Positions 15,101-26,406 of a DNA stretch of 64,000 nucleotides are shown piece by piece. A program made the translations under genes and the position numbers. Positions within the stretch are counted from its first letter, which is position 1, and each line of letters starts with the position of its first letter. Source of the DNA: Aurelia coerulea (lineage: Eukaryota > Cnidaria > Scyphozoa > Semaeostomeae > Ulmaridae); contig CM076949.1 of assembly GCA_039566865.1 (NCBI GenBank), positions 3,811,001 through 3,875,000 on the forward strand, given 5' to 3'. The notes beneath the pieces were generated by a model. It saw nothing but the letters and a program-made list of their open reading frames with translations. It searched no databases and was not told where the DNA came from.

Positions 15101-18100
15101 TTCAAAATAAAAGTCGATGTTTGGACATAAATCATTGTACTTCACTAAGGAACAAACCAAGCATTCATATCTTCTACGATTGCTAGGATATAAGTGGATT
15201 TTTGACGGTCACTTTTTGGTGTCTTGGGTGAAGCTACCAAACGAACTGCAGAAAACAATGGATGAACAATGGATAATTGGTGACACATTTGTTTATTGTT
15301 TGGCGACGGAGCCCCTTTAATTGATATGAAATTATTAAGATAAAAAAGCGAAATGATAGCACTCTTCTGAGCTTTAGATTCATAGAATCCAAACGATGTA
15401 GAGGAAAAAAATCTGGTCAAGTGCCCCCCCCCCCTGGCACCATTAACTAATTCCGCTTGCGGCCTTTGGGCAAGTCCAGCCGGCGGCATTCGCAACTTTG
15501 TCGGTCCAACCGTCAGAAAGTTTAAAATTACGACAAGAATGAGTCCAAAACAACACTGTTTCATTTCATGCCATCGCATAAACGGAATCTTAATTACCTG
15601 CTGTGGTTGCTGTCAACTGAAATCGTCGACGCATCTTCTATCGGCTTCACAACATTTGATGCGGTGGTATGCTTTGTGCATCCTGCAAAGGTGATAACAA
15701 TAAATGATATTACTAAAACACGTGTATAGGGTGTGACATCTCATTTCAGGCGTAAAATATAAACCATGCTTTGCTAAACCTGTCTCCCCTCGCAGCCAGC
15801 TGACACGTTTATTTCACAAGAACAGACGGGTGGTATGTCACTGCCTACAAACTTCGTACATCTTTACAGCAATCCTTTGTTTTCCCATGTAGTCTCTGAA
15901 ATCCAATAAGAATCTCTTTGGGAATGGCTCAATGGTAGCGAGCTTGCGCGCAGACCCAGCATTCCGAAGAATTATTCCTTTCTTATTCGAAATACTGGAT
16001 CTGCACGCAGGCTAAGTGGTAGCACGCTTGACTACCAATCTGAAGGTTGCTGGTTCAAGTCCCCGCCCTGCCAAACCTGCTACGTAGAGTGAGGAGAGTC
16101 GCTATCTCTCTGTAATTCCAGGGTAAAAGGAATCACGAGGTGTGGTAACATCGAGAGGAATGACCAGGACACTGCTTCGATAAGCTTAACTACTCAGCAT
16201 CCTGAAACTACCATCGGATGCAAGGTAGAAATATAGAAGAAAGGACTCTTTCATTTTGCTAGAAATAAGGTACACTTTTGAGGAAGTGACCAGAAAAAGG
16301 ACTCTTTTATTTTGCTAGAAATAAGGTACACTTTTGAGGAAGTGACCAGAAAAAGGACTCTTTCATTTTACTAGAAATAAGGTACACTTTTGAGGAAGTG
16401 ACCAGAAAAAAGGACTCTTTCATTTTGCTAAAGGTACACTTTTGAGGAAGTGACCTACCCTTCTCCAAAATACAGGGTGTCTCACAAAATAGACGAGCTC
16501 TGAAATGGAAGCCGGTCGATCACAAATCTGTCGAATTTTACGAAGAAGGTATAAGGGTACTTCATAATTCAATCAAATAATCGAAAACAATGATTTTGCT
16601 GCTACCTCCTTCCAAATATGGGCATATCCCGTGACTTGTGAGCCCTATTGCTCAAAAAATTTTCCATCAAAATGTAGCTAATAGATAATTAGTAAAAGTC
16701 AGGGAGATTGGGGGGACATAGCTGATGTCGTTTACAAAAGCGGCAAATAAAACCTCGAGAGGGGTGGAAAACACTATATGGATTAGGGTTAAGAAACCTT
16801 ATCTTTTTAAGAAAGGAAATCCTCAGAATAGTTTATTTTCATTCCTTTCCCTGTATGATATGGTATTACTCGGAAGGTCCTTGAGTAGTAGTGTCTAAGC
16901 ACTGGCAAGGCTTCTGCAAACTTCGTTTTGAAATGTTAACGAGGGCACAGGAAGCAATCACGAAGATAGCTAAGGAAAAAATAAGAAACTCGAAGAAACT
17001 CTGAGTACTGAAAATCTGATAACTTTAAGAAACTTTCAGCATTGCTTCAAATTGTTCGTTTCTTGTAAAAAAAACCGTTCATGCTGTTTTGCGTGTAACT
17101 AGTAGATTAATATATTCATAAAAAACTGAATAAACCTTTTAATTTCAACACACGTATTTTGTTATGAGAAACTATCAATTTGGGCCAGCACCGAAAGTTT
17201 CTTGATTAAAATTATCAGATTTTCAGTGCTCAGAGTTTCCTATGAGTTTCTTAGAGGTTCCATAACAATCTTCATGTTCACTGCTTGTGCTCCCGTGAAC
17301 ATTTCAAGACAAGTTTCTTTAGTCTTTCCAATGTTTAGACATTACTCAAGTACCTTACGAGTAACATGATACAGGAAACAAGTGAAAGTAAAGTAAAAAC
17401 ATGTCAAAGATTTCCTTTATTAAAGTAAATAGTTTCTTAACTTATAATCTCCCAGTACTGGAGTTTCTTAATTTTTTGGCGATCTGAGAGTTGAGTTTCT
17501 TATGGGCAGTTTCTTATAAAAAAATAAGCGTAGTGTAAAGAAGATGGAAAGATGCTTACCAGAGCCCATATTATTAGTTTTTCTTCTTTTAAAGCATTTA
17601 GCAACCTTTTTTATTGCTGATGCGACTTGCCTGTCGCTTCTTTTTCTCTAGAAAAGACAGTAAACATCAAATATGTAACACGGGGTGAGTCAAAAAAGTT
17701 TTAAAGTTTGGCAAGCTGTGGAATAAAAAGTACGCGGCTAATACCCAAATCTAAAATCTTAAAGGGGCTCCGTCGTCAAACAGTAAACAAATCCGTAAAC
17801 TCGCACGTGTCGCCGATTATCCATTGTTCATCCATTGTTCTCTGCAGTTTGTTTGGTGGCTTCACCCAAGCCACCAAAAAGCAACCGTTAAAAATCCACT
17901 TATATTCGAGCAATCTTAGAAGATATGAATGTTTGGTTTGTTCCTTAGTAGAGTACAATGATTAATTCCCAAACATCAACTTTCATTTTGAAACAAATAC
18001 GAAAATCCTGTGTGATATCACCTTTCAAAAAGTTGCAAAAATCATCGTTTTGTTTACATTTTGACGACGGAGCCCCTTTAACGTATCAGTCAAAGGTTAA

Positions 18101-19224
18101 CTTAGACGTAAAAATTTTGTTTCGTAAAATCACTCATCATTGAGACCCAAAAATTAGGAAATACTGGCAAGGGATTTGCATGGGAACGAGAACCGTACGT
18201 TTTATTCTGGTCCATGATTTACTTGCCTTTGAAATTTAAATTTAACAGTAATGTCAGTTTCAAAAATAGAATTTAAACTTCAATGCCAGGTAAATCATGG
18301 ACCAGAATTGAACCTGGAATTCTTGTTCCCATACAAACTCCTTACCAGCATTTTGTTTATTTTTTTGTCTGAAAGATGAGTGACGTTACCAAATGAAATT
18401 TTTACATCTAAGTTGGCCTTTGACTGATACTAATATCTTGATTATTTCAGAGATGCAGCATCTTATGTGTATCAACCAGTTTAAGATTATGATGTCATAA
18501 AATTGCCAAACGGTTTTCAAGAAAAGCGACCCCAACATATTGAGCACACAGAGATGTGCCTGACAATAGGGCGCAATACGGTCCCATTTTCGGTTTAAAA
18601 TTCCGGGACAGGATTATACCTTTTATGTCTTTATTCCAGCACAGGTACGTCCATTAAAGCTACTTTTCCAGGTCATGTCAAATTTGACGTGGAAAAGTTA
18701 AAATAACTTACAGAAAAGATTGGCAATATCCACGACAGGTATTATGTTTTCGAACATTTATTCCAGGACAAAGTCATGACGCTTTTTTCTGGCAAGCACA
18801 TCCCGTTGTTTTTCTCCATGGGAGACCCCTAGGAAAGCGACAGATACCTGTTCACAACCATATCATAGACTCCCTTTTGATCGACCCTCATGAACCATGG
18901 TTTTCTAAAATATCGTACCGCTTCACCACTGTTTTTGATAGCTTCGAAACTCTTCATGAAATTCAACAAAAAGAAAACACCGCAATTCTGATAATAATCA
19001 AGATATGAAAAATCGCACGCTTGAATAAAAGCAGAGTACCTGAAAGTCCTTTCAAGCCATTGCATCAAACGAAAGATGAATTACCCATTCAGGCAGTCCT
19101 TTTTATAGATCTGACGCCTATGCTCAGCAAATCAAGATTAAAAACGAATCAAAGAGGATAGATACCTTGAGCTTCTTCAAACGTTCAGCTTCGCAATAAT
19201 TCTTCTCAGAAAGCACAAAGACAC
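139..19224 (-). CDS. CAMKK: Calcium/calmodulin-dependent protein kinase kinase, 5' part (runs off left edge)
   Basis: CaMKKs are cytoplasmic Ser/Thr kinases that phosphorylate the activation loops of CaMKI, CaMKIV and AMPK. Minus-strand exons read: 19224-19166 (uncertain), 17647-17560, 15682-15598, 12384-11877, 3083-3039, 2391-2338, 1603-1552, 1092-956, 175-139. Phases agree throughout. Visible in order: a charged N-terminus, an acidic Asp run (DVDDDDVF), LPRRYRRQPTIEN (equivalent to the PKA-site region of vertebrate CaMKK1), the P-loop GRGSFATVYK, the catalytic-lysine strand AMKVISKKRLIRK, the family-specific Arg/Pro insert (HPPARHPRKSR), helix C REIAILKKVDHPNIVKLVE, and VIDDPEIDNVYM. The catalytic loop, activation loop and CaM-binding region lie beyond position 1. 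The acceptor at 1092 is weak; a stronger AG at 1106 would break the frame. The first exon and true start are uncertain. Family identity is firm; CAMKK1 versus CAMKK2 cannot be decided. Confidence 0.88.
556..860. mobile_element. TTAA-bounded MITE, copy 1
   Basis: Terminal inverted repeats AGGGGCTCCGTC are directly flanked by TTAA on both sides, as expected for piggyBac-type insertion. Because TTAA is palindromic it could also be part of the TIR. The element is about 300 bp with no transposase. It overlaps the last part of a CaMKK intron. Copies 2 and 3 lie at 15011 and 17759. Confidence 0.8.
1403..1440 (-). ncRNA. Hammerhead-ribozyme-like motif (Penelope-type remnant)
   Basis: On the minus strand CTGATGA is followed by a perfect six-pair stem (GAAGCA/TGCTTC) and then GAAAC, the two conserved core strands of a hammerhead ribozyme. 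Penelope-like elements are known to carry such motifs. A near-identical arrangement lies next to Penelope coding sequence at 37079. Stems I and III were not confirmed, so activity is uncertain. Confidence 0.4.
1802..2301. mobile_element. hAT-like MITE (CATAGGGCTC family), copy 1
   Basis: A 500-bp element with long inverted arms (AACATAGGGCTCAAATC at the left; the complement of GAGCATAGGGCTC at the right). It is flanked by a perfect 8-bp direct repeat CAAATTAG (1794-1801 and 2302-2309), the duplication length of hAT transposons. No coding capacity. Its right edge lies about 35 bp from the donor of the CaMKK P-loop exon (2338). Other copies: 12507-12834, 42660-43173, 49360-49705 and a diverged form at 37321-37852. 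Confidence 0.8.
3225..3910. repeat. Large foldback element
   Basis: Sequence around 3235-3310 (GGCATGTTGTAAAAACC, then CCCCTAGGACC) recurs inverted at 3845-3905. A second, nested inverted pair (TGACGATGAGTCCCTTGTAT near 3470, its complement near 3555) sits inside. Short open frames here are by-products of the repeat. Confidence 0.6.
4270..4718. repeat. Foldback element, AGGGACCGTTCATTATTTA ends
   Basis: The left end (ggaccgttcattatttacag, followed by GGGGTTGGTAC) returns inverted at 4675-4717. Both arms carry TTACCCAAC-type sub-repeats. No coding content. Confidence 0.65.
5891..6083. repeat. Palindromic element centred near 5990
   Basis: The arm CTGCGCATAGTGCTTCGCAG (about 5937-5956) is repeated inverted at about 6013-6032. 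Outer arms extend through a run of C/G and a TTTTGTGCA segment. Probably a short foldback MITE. Confidence 0.65.
10094..10416. repeat. Near-perfect inverted duplication with ~134-bp arms
   Basis: Positions 10094-10228 are repeated in reverse complement at 10283-10416 with only a few mismatches, around a loop of about 54 bp. Mirror ORFs on both strands with the same peptide (CQAYLCVLFLS...) are artefacts of the duplication. High arm identity suggests recent formation or gene conversion. Confidence 0.8.
12507..12834. mobile_element. hAT-like MITE (CATAGGGCTC family), shorter copy
   Basis: A shorter version of the 1802-2301 element: the same ends (CATAGGACTCAAATC and GATTTGAGCCCTATG) and the same inner arm with ATGGCGG/TTTCCACGGCAGATTTAC, but lacking the middle. 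It lies in a CaMKK intron just 5' of the large exon at 12384-11877. Target duplication is not clear. Confidence 0.75.
14329..14742. mobile_element. TA-inserting MITE, GGTTCTTA family (CAGTAAATCCCCGC ends), copy 1
   Basis: Terminal inverted repeats read CAGTAAATCCCCGCATATAA at both ends, followed inward by AGAACCT. The right end abuts TA; the left TA is mutated. It is almost identical to 19723-20139. GGTTCTTA (or its complement) recurs many times internally. No coding capacity. Confidence 0.8.
15011..15320. mobile_element. TTAA-bounded MITE, copy 2
   Basis: Same TIR (AGGGGCTCCGTC) and TTAA borders as 556-860, about 310 bp, closely similar inside to copy 3 (17759-18081) in the opposite orientation. 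An ORF on each strand here is non-coding shadow. Confidence 0.8.
16003..16234 (+). mobile_element. tRNA-derived SINE, copy 1
   Basis: The head carries pol III promoter boxes (GGCTAAGTGGTAGC as box A; GGTTCAAGTCC as box B). It is followed by a body (CTCTGTAATTCCAGGGTAAA, then GGAATCACGAGGTGTGG) also found inverted in 29374-29715, and an A-rich tail. It is not a functional tRNA gene. A second weak tRNA-like segment precedes it at about 15925. Confidence 0.75.
16239..16458 (+). repeat. Tandem repeat, ~56-bp unit, four copies
   Basis: The unit contains GGACTCTTTCATTTTGCTAG and GGTACACTTTTGAGGAAGTG. Three near-identical copies are followed by a fourth with an internal deletion. It directly follows the SINE tail. 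Confidence 0.85.
17149..17533. mobile_element. TA-inserting MITE, AAGAAACT family, copy
   Basis: Ends read ACACGTATTTTGTTATGAG and the complementary form near 17533. AAGAAACT/AGTTTCTT repeats recur through the element. It is closely similar to 54794-55353 and 60132-60560 (the latter inverted). Confidence 0.75.
17560..17647 (-). CDS. CaMKK exon carrying a possible alternative start (MGSGCTK)
   Basis: This 88-nt exon is open in the phase required by its neighbours. It encodes a very basic stretch (RKRSDRQVASAIKKVAKCF...) and ends with Met-Gly-Ser-Gly across the junction to 15682. Translation starting at this Met (minus strand, A at -3 and G at +4) would give MGSGCTKH, which fits the N-myristoylation pattern Gly2/Thr6/Lys7 with a nearby Cys5. 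Whether the basic stretch is coding or 5' leader cannot be settled from sequence. Confidence 0.6.
17759..18081. mobile_element. TTAA-bounded MITE, copy 3
   Basis: AGGGGCTCCGTC termini with TTAA on both sides. Internal sequence is the reverse complement of copy 2. A separate foldback (18083-18431) begins immediately at its right border. Confidence 0.8.
18083..18431. repeat. Foldback element, GTATCAGTCAAAGG ends
   Basis: The left arm from GTATCAGTCAAAGG through CTTAGACGTAAAAAT is matched inverted at 18400-18431. The inner arms (CTGGTCCATGATTTAC and its complement) also pair. It abuts the TTAA MITE, suggesting one inserted at the edge of the other. Confidence 0.65.
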
Positions 19225-19722
19225 CTGCCAACATAAAAAGCACATTTCATACAGTCGTTTATGGATATACCGAATAACGCAACAGCGATTGACCTCTTCT
19301 CGGGCTATTTAAAAATAGATGAAAAGCCAAAAGGGCAAGAACAACGTATGATATGAACAATTCTCTCAAAAAGGCTGCTACAAATGTTGCGCAATGATGC
19401 ATTATGTGAGGATCATATTAAAATCGTTCCACCTAAAATGGGACACAAGATTTGTAAGAGAACAAAAGATTTTTAGCGATTCACTGGGAAAAAAAAGGAT
19501 TTCAACAAAAGGTTGGATGAGAATTTACTTTCAAAAAGTGATCTGCTCCTTGGGTATAAAACTCCTTGGAAATCCTTGAAATCCTTTAGTTCTCGGAGAG
19601 TAATCCCTGATATCTTTCTTTCGAAATCCCTGAAAATCCTGTCTCTTGGGAAACATGTACGTTGCGGTAGGTCCAGGTCGGGTCCTATTTTAACGGTATC
19701 ATATTACGATACAACATTACAT

Positions 19723-20139
19723 TACAGTAAATCCCCGCATATAAGAATCTACTTTTTTGAGAGCCAGGCTGAATTAGGTTCTTATGTCAAAGGTACTTGG
19801 ATTTATATCAGGGTTCTTAATGGTTCTTATTTAAAGCCTCATTTTTGTAAATTCTTATCAAACGATCATCAAAGGATTGATCACCAAGAGAACTTAAAAC
19901 ATTTTTATTTGTTTTGGCAATGTTATTATCAACCTTATATCTACTCTTAAGCTTACAAATAGCAAGGGATGAGGTTCAAATTTTAACAGCAAATCAAAAA
20001 TTAACTTTATTTCCTTTGTGATAAGAACATATTGGTTTATCAAACTGAAACAGGTTCTTGATTAGAAGGTGCATAATTCAGTAAATACAGCCTGCAGGTT
20101 CTTATTTTCTTAGGTTCTTATATGCGGGGATTTACTGTA
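19723..20139. mobile_element. TA-inserting MITE, GGTTCTTA family, copy 2
   Basis: Intact copy of the 14329 element: TA duplication at both ends, TIR CAGTAAATCCCCGCATATAA, about 413 bp internal, and very high identity to copy 1 over its whole length. This implies recent mobilisation of the family. Confidence 0.85.
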
Positions 20140-22115
20140 CAACAGTAATTAATTATTCTGGTCCAGGATAGTCAGTAAAAATTAATTTTGTGGAGAAATT
20201 GATTTCAGCCTGATTGGTTCTCACTTGTCGCCAGCCCCCGTAGATGTACTTCATAAAGCAGTTTTTCCCTCTAAGTGTCCTTGTGCCCATGGCAGTTATT
20301 GTTGAGGACGCAGGGATTCAAGGGATATCGGGCACACGGACACAGGAAGGAATCAAACTGGTGCAGGAACAACAACTCTTAAATCCATACGTTCAGATTC
20401 TTCTTTGGGGGAGGGGGTAGGGGGGGGGAGTAAAGTATCAAAGAACAGCATGTGAAAAGGAGAGGCTTTCCATTCAACACTAGCATAAACAATATCTGTC
20501 TGTCCTACCTACAAATACGACGGGCGTATCATTCTGTAAAAATCCCGTACACCTTTGGCAAATATCCTTTTGTTTTATAGAAAAATCCTAAAAAATCCTA
20601 TTGTTAAAGAAAATCTCGTACGCCTTTTCCGAAGACTGATACATGATACACACCTGGGATAAATATAATAAATAAATATGGCGGAAAGCTACCAAATCAA
20701 CACAATTCAACGTTAACTCAATATCAATACAATACCTTATACAAGGTATATACCAGCACCTGTCTAAATCATATCTGAGCCTATAAAACAAACAAATGAT
20801 TTGAGTCCCAAAAGACAGCGTAGATGTATCTAAGCCAAGCTGTCATTTTGTATGGACGATGATAAGAGCAAACATCTGAAGCAGAAAGAGAGGAAAATCT
20901 ATTTCAATTTTCATATGCCAAAATTTGAACGCACCAAGTCAAGTCCCTTGTCGTTAAACCCGGCAGAATTTCATGCAAAAACTTCTTTTACCAAATTTGC
21001 ACTTCGTGTCAGTCACGACTACCACCGAAGCCAAGTTGTTGTCAGATTTTCCAAGATTACATTTTCCGAAATTGCACTGCTCTGCCTGATCAGAATTAAT
21101 TTCTTGCAGATTCAAACGTCAAAAATCTTCCCAAAATGATTTTCTCACTGCTCGACGCGTTTCAGTATCCAATCGACAGTAATTTCAATTTACATATATC
21201 TAAAGGTTGCTTTCTCTCATACAAGGCCTACTGGAAATCGTTCTACCAGGGGATTTCGATCCAACGTAACGTTATCTGACACGGAACAAAAGAAGCAAAC
21301 ACCAAAATCTCTTTGACCCAAACTCTTCGGTTACTTTACCACACAATCAGGATATCTTGGCAGCTTTAAATCAAGTAATCCAACGGCAAACTTTATTTTC
21401 CAATAAACAAGCAAAATTCTTGAAACCAGAACTTAGCAGTTTGCTCGAAATCAATGATCAAAGAGCCGTGTTTGTATAAGATCTCAGAACAACAGTTTAT
21501 CAAAGAGAATGCATATCAACAGAAAGTAACACCTAAATTTGCAAAGAAAGCAGCCAATTAGTTGCTAGCAAACAAAAATAATCAAAACACACAAAAACAG
21601 GGTCCCAAATGATTTAGAAATGAATCTTCTATTGCTAAAGCTCATGCATGATTTATTCCGGTCTTGAATAGGATGAAACATAACTAGTACAGGTTACACA
21701 AAAAACATGCTGGCAAAATCCTAAAAGATAAATTACATTCAAGGAGAACAATAGTTGGGTTGACGACTAAAGTTTGTCTTAGGTTAGCCTACGTGTAGAC
21801 CCATAATAATGGGTCTACTCGTAGGCCAGTCTTAGGTTAGATGTCAGACAAAAATATCCGCAAATAAATGCAATGAACGGGGTCAATCAAAGGTGGAATA
21901 TCCAACTTTTGACAAGCAGCTCCAGAAAAATTGCCTTCTTTCGATCTTGGCGTTAGAAAAAAGGGCAAAAACGATACCGGCAAAGTGTGGACATCTCGTC
22001 AGCAAAATAGACAAAGTACCCCTTGGGTTCCGCGCATAAGGATCATGGTAGACGCATTCCAAGTCTTTTGTTTCGCTACCCAAACTAACTCGTCACTACA
22101 ACAGATTGAAGCCAT

Positions 22116-22117
<2 letters not shown>

Positions 22118-22148
<31 letters not shown>

Positions 22149-22160
22149 AACAACAACAAA
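22118..22160 (+). repeat. CAA trinucleotide microsatellite
   Basis: About 13 tandem CAA/ACA units with one interruption. Confidence 0.9.
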
Positions 22161-22396
22161 CGAAAGTTAGAGGGACTTATGTAATGAGTCTAAGATCATG
22201 GTTGACAATGGGTCTTTAATGATGTAGACCGCTAGCCATAAGCGTTCGCTGTAGCTGCTTTTCGCATCCATACCATCATGCGGTCTCGACTGTGTTATTC
22301 ACTATAGAATTTCCTTTGAATTATTATAAATATTTGGCATGCTGCATGTATAGTATACCGTTGAAGAGGGACTAACCATTTGAAGAAAACAGGCAT

Positions 22397-22584
22397 CAAT
22401 AGACCTTTTAGCTATTCTGAAAAGAATCAGAATTGAACGACATTTTATTTCATTCTGTAGAATTTTCGAATGTACACAATAGCGATAGAACCTCTAACGC
22501 CACTCGATCGAATCTCGCGTATAAAAATGTATAAAAATAACGTTCGATCCAGGCTCTTTTGTAGAAAAGCTAAAAGGTCTATTT
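22397..22584. mobile_element. Foldback MITE, CAATAGACCTTTTAGCTA ends, copy 1
   Basis: Ends ATAGACCTTTTAGCTATTCT and its complement. The interior carries the shared TCTAACGCCACTC segment. Copies at 40662-40909 and 49763-49949. Confidence 0.75.
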
Positions 22585-25500
22585 GGTCTTTTGCGCTTTT
22601 ATCGTTTTTCAGTGCTTTCAGGGCATTTTCAGAGCAACTGATAAATAAAAATTATCAACCTCTATTTATAGGAATGCTGTGTATATAACATCTGATTTTA
22701 CTTTATAAAATTGCATACAATGATGTTTAATAAATTCTTTCTATCATGTAAAAAATACAAATTTCATTAAAAGTTAAATAGTTGCAGGTCGAATTCAACC
22801 AAAGGAACAAAACTATCATTCATGACTAAAACATCACTTTTGTCCTTGAAACAACTGAGTAAAAATTAACTTTAAAGGCAAGCTGAAACCATTATCTCCT
22901 ACATTTTCAAGACATGAAACCAAGCATTCCGTTGCAATTTGCGATAAAATTCACATACAGTAGACCTTGCTTTATATAGACGTTGCCATCTCTTTGATTT
23001 AATGATCGAAGGACCAATGACACATTTATAAGCAGCTTAAATACTAAAATGTTCAACAGACAAAACGTTAATACACATCCTAAAGTTCAGTAACTCTTGG
23101 CCTGAGAAAAAAGAACAGAGAAGATCTGGCACTTTTACAGCCTTTCGCTGACTGCCAATTTCTTTCAATCTAACTCAGTTTTCCAATAAAACAACAAGAC
23201 TACCATTATTATCAAAAAGAAAGACCAATTAATGTAAATTTAGAATATCTATATTTCTTAGTTAGATTTTGAAAACATGTAAATATTATTTTAGCTTTCA
23301 ATTATATTTTGCAGACCCACATCAGCAGTAATGCTGCCCATTGTTTAAGCTGTTTTGAAATAAATATGATGATGATGATGATGATGCTGATGGTGATGTT
23401 ACAGGATAGCCTGCTGAGCTTTATACAGTAGAGTTACAGTAAAGCAGAAAAAGTTGATAGAATATACTTAACTTCCTAACAATACCTTCAATTTTTCTTA
23501 ATTTGAGTACATTGCTACTGAACATGTAGAATGAAATGAGCAAGAAGGAATTGCTATCAAATAATGAGATATTGTAGATACACACCAAACTTTTGAGCTG
23601 CTTCCAAGAAGACAAGACATGCAAGGTCCAAGACAATCTTTAATGTGTACAAATAAACTCATGTCTGTGTAAATGACACAGTTTGTCTACACACTTTAAT
23701 GTTTTGTCTTATGTTCTAGACGTTCTACTCTGAGTGCAGATTTTAGCTTTCTAAATGATTAATGGAATGAACCACCTGTTTGAGAAATTCTCAATTCCTT
23801 CAGAATAATGAAAAATCAAAATGCTATTGATCAAATAGAAACATCCTTTGTGATGAAATCAAAATATTCTTAAGTTGCACAAAGACTTATTACAAGACAT
23901 AATTTGGCATATTACTGATAGATGACTGACACATTCTGTTAACCTCCTTCCCCAGGGTATCTGCCGTTGTCAACAGATGGCTAGCCCTCAATAGATACCC
24001 TTGGAATATGGTGTCATATTTTTTGGCAGAAAATGGCTGGAAGAATAATTAGCATAGTCTGGTATAATAGTCTGGCAGACACTGTAGCAGGTACTTTTAT
24101 ATCCCATGATGGACATTTCCAAATAAATATTCCATGATTTGAAGATCAGTCATTGTGATACGATTCAAATGCTATTTAGTTTGACTGAACACCAGTTCTA
24201 CTACGTGAGAAATTTCTTTCATATCCAAAGCAGCCAATCAAACTGCATGTGGTCTTCATGATCTCGGACGGGGACCACTGTATGTATAGTAGGTGGTGCA
24301 GTTTACAGAAAACATTCATTGAAACTGGGAACAAAGTTAGAAAAGTGACAATCATAAAGTACACTGGCCTTGTGCACATCAACGTTGTTTAACTTGCTTT
24401 TTGATACCAAAGTTCTTATAGAATATAAAACAAAGAGCCAATCATTTATTCTTGATTCCAACTAAATTGACCATGTAGACTCCAAATCAAAGATGTGACC
24501 ACTTCAATTTTGACCAAAGTAGGATGTATGATGCTGCCAGCCAAGGATTAGCTTTGAAAACCAACATAACCACACCTCATCCCTTATATTTCTCATTGAT
24601 TTAAAATACTGTTGCACTTGATTAGACCTTTTGAATGATGTAAAATCTTCAGAATTTTGATTATCTTAGCAAGAAATACACTGTATGATGTCATCAGTCC
24701 TATGATCATTTGTGATACATATAAAGTACATGCATGAGACACGGGGTTCTCAAATAAAAAGGGTTACATCCTAGCATTCATGACAAGGACGTTAATTAAC
24801 AAAGAGACCCTCCACCAAACTGAAAAGGGGCTTTTAGGATTTGCAGTTTGAGATTTTTGTGTTTTGCTTTGAGCGCCCAGTATCAATTTTGCTAGTCATG
24901 TGCAGTGTTTGGTTCAAGTGCAGTGTGGATTTACTGAAACTTGCCTGCTGTTTACAGACATATTTTATCCAATCAGGCCTTTGATCATATGTTGCCGCTT
25001 TTTCTATTTCATTGAATTGATGTAATAATACAGTACATCCTCTGCATGATGAGCAGCAATGCTACATTAAATTTGGGCGGCAATGCTAGGTTTGCATATT
25101 GCCATCATGGTCAAACAGTAGATGGGACTATTCAAAATTGCATGCACAACAAATCTGGCAAACATGCAAAAAATACTGTGTTTTACAAACAGAAATTCAT
25201 ACCTGAAGATGTCATGTCATTTCTGGCACCTTCTGCTGCCATTCTGCTGCAGGTATGGTCTTCAAGCACATAGCTTCAAAACTTTTTTCTTTCAAACTTC
25301 TGTTAAAATTTTCTGAAAACAAAAAACATACATCAAGGTGTGATTTGAAACAATCAGCACTTCTACATAATTTCCTTTGTTCCTTAGTAAATTTATGGCC
25401 CTCTCTCAAATTCTTCGTTCAACTTTCTCTTCTTCTCTCAAGTTAGCAGTGGATTTCTCTGTTGAGCAAGGCAAACTTTCCACTCTGAGGGGCAACCATG

Positions 25501-26089
25501 CTGGAAAACATGACTATGTTATGTCAAATATCTATGGTGTGGAGCAACGTCAAGAACAATAGGTCTTTTGTCTTTAGAAAAATGGTGTGTGTGAACCTTT
25601 CGCACAGCAAAAACAAAGTTTTAACTCTCAGGAGACAACAAACAGGATTGTGCATTTTTGGAATTTTCTCCCAAAGTTTTAACAGGATTCAGGATTTCTG
25701 GTATGGTAAGCAGACTTGGAATTTTCTTGTTTTCATTATCGGGAACTAGCACTTTGTCATTTTTTAACAAGAATCCAAGATTCCTCCATACTTGCTCCTT
25801 GCCTGCCTGCCCTTGTTTCTTCATTATATGCCTGGTAACCATGTGTATCTTTATTGTAATATAGCTGATGACTCAGGCAAGATTTCTTTGCTTTACCTGG
25901 TTACATTGGGTTGCATAAAGAATGTTCCAGTATAAAAGCAAACTGACCTTTCTCGTAGTATGGAAGCTAGATTTTCATGACTCGGACCCTAACTAACTGT
26001 TAATGTTGTGCGCGCAGAAGATCTTCTGCACGCAATTTCATGTATAACAAAGGAAGAACACAAGAATCATTGCTCTTAACTCAATAGCC

Positions 26090-26406
26090 CCTGGGGGGAC
26101 TATATTTTGGGTACAGGGAGGTGCCATTGGGAAGAGTATCGATTTTTGCGATTTTGGTAAAGGAATTGTATCGATTTTCACGATTTTGGTACAAGAAACG
26201 GTATCGGTTTTCGCGATTTTGGTATAAGTATAAGGTCGGGTGTACTTTTTTGGAAAATTGGTTAAGGCCAGGTATACTTTTTCGGAAAATTGGTATAAAG
26301 TCGGGTATACATTTTCCGAAAATTGGTATAAGGAAGGGGTATGTTTTTGAAGCTTTGATGGCACGTCCCTGACCAAAACCTGGTCAAGTACCCCCCCCCC
26401 CCTGTG
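26090..26406. mobile_element. hAT-like non-autonomous element with G/C-run termini, copy 1 (nested)
   Basis: Flanked by a perfect 8-bp direct repeat CAATAGCC (26082-26089 and 26407-26414). The left end is CCTGGGGGG and the right end CCCCCCTGTG. The interior is made of degenerate ~30-bp tandem units ending in AAAATTGGT. It is inserted in an older element whose uninterrupted relative lies at 28066-28262. Same family as 41470-41856. Confidence 0.75.

Noticed and set aside
15145..15579. 144-residue minus ORF with a signal-peptide-like start
   Set aside because: Most of it lies in a TTAA MITE and a G/C-run repeat; no homology and repeat-derived sequence.
25046..25273. Plus-strand ORF ending at a donor-like site
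   Set aside because: No recognised domain, no neighbouring exon in phase; kept only as a note in the interval description.
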